Positions 60,486 to 64,000 of a DNA stretch of 64,000 nucleotides are shown here, in pieces (within the stretch, counting starts at the first letter, position 1; each line of letters opens with the position of its first letter). The notes below the pieces were generated by a model, which had not been told where the DNA came from, searched no databases, and saw only the letters and a list, made by a program, of their open reading frames with translations. The DNA lies in contig NZ_WNLA01000022.1 of assembly GCF_009720865.1 (NCBI RefSeq), forward strand, positions 35,253 to 99,252. Direction: 5' to 3'. The DNA comes from Pseudoduganella ginsengisoli. Its GTDB lineage: Bacteria; Pseudomonadota; Gammaproteobacteria; Burkholderiales; Burkholderiaceae_D. Made by a program: the position numbers and the translations under genes.

Positions 60486-61832
60486 CTACTTCTGGGCCGG
60501 GCGCAGCTTGTAGCCTATCCCCAGCACGGCCAGCCAGGCAGGAATCAGGTACACGGAAATGCGCAAATCCGGCGTCAGGTACATGATGACGAGGATGGCG
60601 GCCAGGAAAGCCAGGCACAGGTAATTGGTCAGCGGGTAGCCCAGGCTCTGGAACGCCGTCACTTGGCCGCTGGCGGCCTTTTGCTGGCGGAAGCGCAGGT
60701 GGATCCAGCTGATCATGCCCCAGTTGATGATCAGTGCCGACACCACGAGGCCCATCAGCATGCCAAACGCTTCGCCCGGCAAGAAGTAATTGACGACGAC
60801 GCAAATGCCGGTCGATGCGGCCGATACGCCCAGCGCGGCCAGCGGCACGCCGCGGCGGTTGACGGTCAGCAGCGCGCGCGGCGCATTGCCTTGCTGCGCC
60901 AGGCCAAACAGCATGCGGCTGTTGCAATACACGCCGCTGTTATACACGGACAGCGCGGCGGTCAGCACGACGATATTGAGCGCATTGGCAACGAAATTCG
61001 CATTCAGCGCGTGGAAAATCAGCACGAACGGGCTGCCGCCAGTGACGACTTTCTGCCATGGATACAGCGACAGCAGCACGCCCAGCGCGCCCACGTAAAA
61101 GATCAGGATGCGGTAAATGGCCTGGTTGGTGGCTTTTGGAATCGTCTCGGACGGATTGTCCGCTTCCGCTGCCGTGATGCCGACCAGTTCCAGCCCGCCG
61201 AATGAAAACATGATGACGGCCATGGCCATCGTCAGCCCCGACACGCCATTCGGGAAGAAGCCGCCGTGCTGCCACAGGTTGGCGACCGATGCTTCCGGGC
61301 CCGCCGCGCCGGTGGCCAGCAGGTAGCCGCCGTAGCCGATCATGCCGACAATGGCGGCCACTTTAATGATGGCAAACCAGAATTCCATTTCCCCGAACGC
61401 CTTGACGTTCAACAGGCTGATGGCATTGATGATGGCAAAGAAGGCCAGCGCCGACGCCCACGTCGGCACGCCAGGCCACCAGTACTGGACATAGATGCCC
61501 ACTGCCGACAGTTCCGCCATCGAGACCAGGATGTACAGCACCCAGTAATTCCAGCCCGACATGAAGCCGGCCAGGTTGCCGCAATATTTGTCGGCAAAAT
61601 ACGAGAACGAACCCGCGACGGGTTCATCGACCACCATTTCACCCAGCTGGCGCATGATGAGGAAGGCAATCGCGCCTGCCACGGCATAGCCCAGCAAGAC
61701 GGACGGGCCGGCCATTTTGATGGTTTGCGCGATACCGAGGAATAGCCCGGTGCCGATGGCGCCCCCCAGTGCGATCAGCTGGATATGCCGCGTCTTCAGG
61801 CCCCGCTTTAATTCGTGATTCCCGTCCTGCAT
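60486..61832 (-). CDS. AAT-family amino-acid permease (GabP/ProY-like)
   Basis: This is a 448-aa inner-membrane transporter. The N-terminus HELKRGLKTRHIQLIALGGAIGTGLFLG is the hallmark of the amino-acid transporter family that includes GabP, ProY and LysP. Twelve helices follow. ATG 61832 has AGGA ten bases upstream; a TTG two codons before is the longer start. Specificity is unknown. A 9-bp inverted repeat (60442-60450 / 60472-60480) lies just past the stop. Confidence 0.93.
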   Translation of the reverse strand: MQDGNHELKRGLKTRHIQLIALGGAIGTGLFLGIAQTIKMAGPSVLLGYAVAGAIAFLIMRQLGEMVVDEPVAGSFSYFADKYCGNLAGFMSGWNYWVLYILVSMAELSAVGIYVQYWWPGVPTWASALAFFAIINAISLLNVKAFGEMEFWFAIIKVAAIVGMIGYGGYLLATGAAGPEASVANLWQHGGFFPNGVSGLTMAMAVIMFSFGGLELVGITAAEADNPSETIPKATNQAIYRILIFYVGALGVLLSLYPWQKVVTGGSPFVLIFHALNANFVANALNIVVLTAALSVYNSGVYCNSRMLFGLAQQGNAPRALLTVNRRGVPLAALGVSAASTGICVVVNYFLPGEAFGMLMGLVVSALIINWGMISWIHLRFRQQKAASGQVTAFQSLGYPLTNYLCLAFLAAILVIMYLTPDLRISVYLIPAWLAVLGIGYKLRPAQK

Positions 61833-61891
61833 CTTCAATGTGTCCTATCGTTGTTATATGTGATCTGGTGGTGCCAGCGCCCGTGATCATA

Positions 61892-61919
61892 AAAGAAAAA
61901 GCCCACCGGCGGTGGGCTT
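61892..61919 (-). terminator. Rho-independent terminator of the hemerythrin gene
   Basis: AAGCCCACC-GGC-GGTGGGCTT is a perfect 9-bp stem; the minus strand continues with TTTTTCTTTT. It lies 21 bp past the hemerythrin stop. Confidence 0.9.
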
Positions 61920-61939
61920 AGTTGTCAGGAAAGCAGGCT

Positions 61940-62449
61940 TCAGCCGGCGGGATCGGGAATCTGTTGTTTGCGCTCCTCCATCTGGCGCCCCAGCGCGACC
62001 AGATCCAGGCTGGATTTGCGCACTTTCGGGAACAACTCGCCTTCCTCTTCTTCCACGTGGTGGTCGATCTGTTCCGACAGCACGGTGACTTTGGCGTCAA
62101 ACAGGTCGTCGCCCGCATCCATCGACAGCAGTTGCGCGATCAATTGCTTGGCCGATGCGTGCTCCACGATGGCTTCATCAATGGTGTCTTCGAATTCCTT
62201 GCCGATCGAACGGACGGCGGGATAAAACAATTCTTCCTCAATCATCGTATGTTTGGTCAGTTCATTGCAGATTTCATCGACCAGCTTCTTTTTGCTGACC
62301 ATGGCGCGGTCGCCCAAGCCTTCAAATTGTTCAAACAAGTCTTTCACGTGTTCGTGGTCTTCCATCAGCATGCTGATGGCATCGGCTGGCTGCGATTCCG
62401 TGGCAATGGCTTTGGGAATGGCTTTGCTCTTGGTGGTATGGGTACGCAT
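61940..62449 (-). CDS. Hemerythrin HHE-domain protein
   Basis: This is a 169-aa cytosolic protein. Likely diiron ligands are visible in EDHEHVKDLF, ELTKHTMIEEELFYPAV and EQIDHHVEEEEGELFPKV, the His/Glu series of the HHE family. Such proteins bind oxygen or NO or protect against oxidative stress. The first 25 residues are Lys/Thr-rich. GAGGAG precedes the ATG. It is divergent from the BlaI-type regulator, whose operators lie in the shared gap. Confidence 0.92.
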   Translation of the reverse strand: MRTHTTKSKAIPKAIATESQPADAISMLMEDHEHVKDLFEQFEGLGDRAMVSKKKLVDEICNELTKHTMIEEELFYPAVRSIGKEFEDTIDEAIVEHASAKQLIAQLLSMDAGDDLFDAKVTVLSEQIDHHVEEEEGELFPKVRKSSLDLVALGRQMEERKQQIPDPAG

Positions 62450-62548
62450 GGTGAAGCTCCTCGGTGGTTGGACGGTGCAGGTGCACAGTGTGGCGGCAGC
62501 GGTCCCTTGCTTCGGTGCGGCAGCTAACGGATGCCCTGTCTTGCTTTG

Positions 62549-62564
62549 TGCGACATATGTCGCA
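62549..62564. promoter_or_regulatory. BlaI/MecI-type operator 1
   Basis: TGCGACATATGTCGCA is a perfect 16-bp palindrome with the GACA...TGTC core typical of BlaI/MecI/CopY sites. Its centre is 33 bp from that of operator 2, about three helical turns, and it lies nearer the hemerythrin gene. Confidence 0.85.
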
Positions 62565-62572
62565 TATCGTTA

Positions 62573-62601
62573 TTGCAACCATGCGACAGGTGTCGTATCA
62601 T
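62573..62601 (+). promoter_or_regulatory. Promoter of the BlaI/BlaR1 operon
   Basis: TTGCAA (62573-62578) and TATCAT (62596-62601) are 17 bp apart, close to the sigma-70 consensus. Operator 2 fills the spacer, so repressor binding would block RNA polymerase. Confidence 0.75.
62582..62597. promoter_or_regulatory. BlaI/MecI-type operator 2
   Basis: TGCGACAGGTGTCGTA is nearly palindromic and differs from operator 1 mainly in the centre and the last two bases. It lies between the -35 and -10 hexamers of the promoter of the BlaI-type gene. Confidence 0.8.
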
Positions 62602-62628
62602 GGCGTCCATAGTCGCAAAGGAGGTTTG

Positions 62629-63000
62629 ATGACACCGTCCGTTACTGAATTGAGTTTGTTGAAGTGCCTGTGGAAACAGCAGCCGCTGAGCGCACGTGAA
62701 ATCCACGAGCGTGTCGAACAGGAATTGGGCTGGTCGTATTCGTCCACCCGCAAGACGCTGGAGCGCATGCTGGAAAAAGACATGGTGGCCCAGCAAGCGA
62801 TGCATGGTGTGCACGTGTACACGGCAGCACTGGACAAGGTCAGCACGCTGGCTGCATTTGCCCATGATTTCGGCAAGCGCGTGATGGAAATCGACGCACC
62901 GCTGCCCGTCAATATGTTCACCGGCAGTAAGCTGGTTGACCAGCAAGAGCTGGCGGAACTTGAACAACTGTTGCAGGACTGGCCTGCGGAAAAGGCGTGA
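62629..63000 (+). CDS. BlaI/MecI/CopY-family repressor
   Basis: This 123-aa winged-helix repressor has LSLLKCLWKQQPLSAREIHE, then WSYSSTRKTLERMLEKDMV, the recognition-helix region of the family, and a helical dimer tail. AGGAGG precedes ATG 62629. It probably binds the two GACA-N2-TGTC operators just upstream and represses itself and the BlaR1-type gene that starts 3 bp after its stop. Confidence 0.93.
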   Translation: MTPSVTELSLLKCLWKQQPLSAREIHERVEQELGWSYSSTRKTLERMLEKDMVAQQAMHGVHVYTAALDKVSTLAAFAHDFGKRVMEIDAPLPVNMFTGSKLVDQQELAELEQLLQDWPAEKA

Positions 63001-63002
63001 AC

Positions 63003-64000
63003 ATGGATGCGCTGATGTCTTTCGCGCTGGCCTTCCTGCAAGCCAGTGTCACGAGCGTGGTGGCGGCAGGCGTGCTGCTTGCCGTGCTGGCCGGGGTTCG
63101 GCGGCGCTGGCCTGGCGTGGCGTCGCAGCGGCTGGTGTGGCTGCTGGCCATGGCTGCGGCAGCGGGATCCTTCATGCTGGCCCTGTGGCCGGCGCCCGCC
63201 ACGCTGCGCGTGCTGCCTTCGATTGAGGTTTCGCGGCCTGCCGTGGTGGACGAAACGGCGGACGTGGCGTTTGCCGGTGCGGATGAAGGCGGGCTGGCGC
63301 TGGAGCATACGCCTGCGCCGCGCTGGCTGCTGGGCGCCGCAGCCGTGTGGCTGCTGTGTTATGGCGGCGGGCTGGCGCTGGCCGTGGTGCGGCTGCGCCG
63401 TGGCCAGGTTGCGCTGAAAGGCTTGGTGACGTCTGCGCTGCCGCTCGATGCACGTGCGCTGGCCCTGCATCCCGCGTTCGGCAACGGGGCCGGCAAGACG
63501 CCAGCCGTGCTGGAATCTGCCGCACCGATTTCCCCCATGCTGGCCGGGCTGGTGCAGCCGGTCTTGCTGTTGCCGCGCCATTTGCGCACGTTTGATCCCC
63601 ACCAGCAGCGATTGATCGTGGCCCATGAACTGGCGCACTGGCAGCGGCGCGACCATCTGTGGCTGCACGCCAGCCTGCTGCTGCAAACCGTGTTCTGGTT
63701 TAATCCGGCATTGAAGGCGCTGGCGGGCGGGCTGTCCCACGCGCAGGAACTGGGCTGCGACCGCCATGTGCTGGCGCATCGTCCGGTGGCCGCACGGCGC
63801 GATTACGCGGCGGCGCTGGTGGCGCAACTGAAAGTACAGCAGGGCGCCAATCTCGGCCTGGCTGCGCCATTTGGCGGTTCGGGCGCGGCGGCGCTGGGTG
63901 AGCGCATTCGCCAGCTGCGGCTGGCGGACCTGGGTGGTTCGACCAGGCTGGCCGGCGCTGGCAAGGCAGCGCTGGGCGCATGCTGCGCGGCCGTGGTGGG
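63003..64000 (+). CDS. BlaR1/MecR1-type M56 membrane peptidase (cut by window end)
   Basis: The first 332 residues lie inside the window. Membrane helices occur near 5-28, 40-58 and 105-125. The zinc-peptidase site is VAHELAHWQRRDH (HExxH), with the third ligand in QELGCDRHVL. In the family, ligand sensing activates self-cleavage and removal of the paired repressor. The C-terminal sensor domain is beyond the edge, so whether it is a penicillin-binding sensor cannot be seen. It follows the repressor by 2 bp. Confidence 0.9.
   Translation, partial: MDALMSFALAFLQASVTSVVAAGVLLAVLAGVRRRWPGVASQRLVWLLAMAAAAGSFMLALWPAPATLRVLPSIEVSRPAVVDETADVAFAGADEGGLALEHTPAPRWLLGAAAVWLLCYGGGLALAVVRLRRGQVALKGLVTSALPLDARALALHPAFGNGAGKTPAVLESAAPISPMLAGLVQPVLLLPRHLRTFDPHQQRLIVAHELAHWQRRDHLWLHASLLLQTVFWFNPALKALAGGLSHAQELGCDRHVLAHRPVAARRDYAAALVAQLKVQQGANLGLAAPFGGSGAAALGERIRQLRLADLGGSTRLAGAGKAALGACCAAVV

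Noticed and set aside
62629..64000. Calling the pair a beta-lactam resistance system
   Set aside because: No beta-lactamase or penicillin-sensor domain lies inside the window; only the repressor and peptidase families are supported.

Overview
The window is a stretch of high-GC chromosome from a Gram-negative betaproteobacterium, most likely Oxalobacteraceae (a Massilia / Duganella / Janthinobacterium-type organism). This is inferred from GC-rich codon use, the porins, the MsbA and EamA types, the CHASE2-PP2C / FecR / OmpA-like gene set, a Phc-like cell-density locus as in Ralstonia and relatives, and dispersed repeats with a GGGGTCAG head. No rRNA, tRNA, prophage, IS element or CRISPR array was found. 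Genes are densely packed on both strands, and the window ends inside a gene.

Layout. (1) 290-7105, minus strand: two paralogous periplasmic binding proteins followed by a 1490-aa hybrid phosphorelay kinase that ends in GGDEF and EAL domains. (2) 7213-18995: mostly housekeeping and accessory genes, namely a TonB-like protein, an EamA exporter, MsbA, a DUF481 outer-membrane protein, an SDR/LysR pair, an Lrp regulator with an ACT-domain partner, an NCS2 purine permease, a sensor kinase and a possible haem-oxygenase-like protein. (3) 19242-25920: a signalling island with STAS, metallo-beta-lactamase-fold and CHASE2-PP2C genes on plus, then FecR, OmpA-like and two solute-binding proteins on minus, then an RsbW-like ATPase on plus. 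Together it has the parts of a partner-switching pathway. (4) 25971-35409: two chemoreceptors, a PAS-rich diguanylate cyclase, a HAD phosphatase with a glycosyltransferase, and a flavodoxin-fold reductase. (5) 35594-40762: a Phc-like operon of methyltransferase, membrane histidine kinase and response regulator, then a GAF histidine kinase. (6) 40834-45096: a histone H1-like repeat protein, a GFA protein, a LysE exporter, a WYL regulator and a secreted nuclease. (7) 45105-51193: a repeat array with a gene remnant, an amino-acid permease, a Crp/Fnr regulator, an adenylate cyclase with a TPR tail, and a candidate small RNA. (8) 51194-64000: small membrane and secreted proteins, an M6 protease, a third chemoreceptor, two porins, a solute-binding protein, a second amino-acid permease, a hemerythrin and a BlaI/BlaR1-type pair with clear operators.

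Common theme. The region is dominated by signal reception. It encodes four histidine kinases, three chemoreceptors, two GGDEF proteins, one class III cyclase, one PP2C partner-switching set, and five periplasmic binding proteins without any transporter genes beside them. These binding proteins are probably ligand sensors for the adjacent signalling genes; that is inference from gene order.

Start codons were revised from the longest reading frames wherever a signal peptide, family length or ribosome-binding site supported a later start. Domain positions are approximate and were read by eye.
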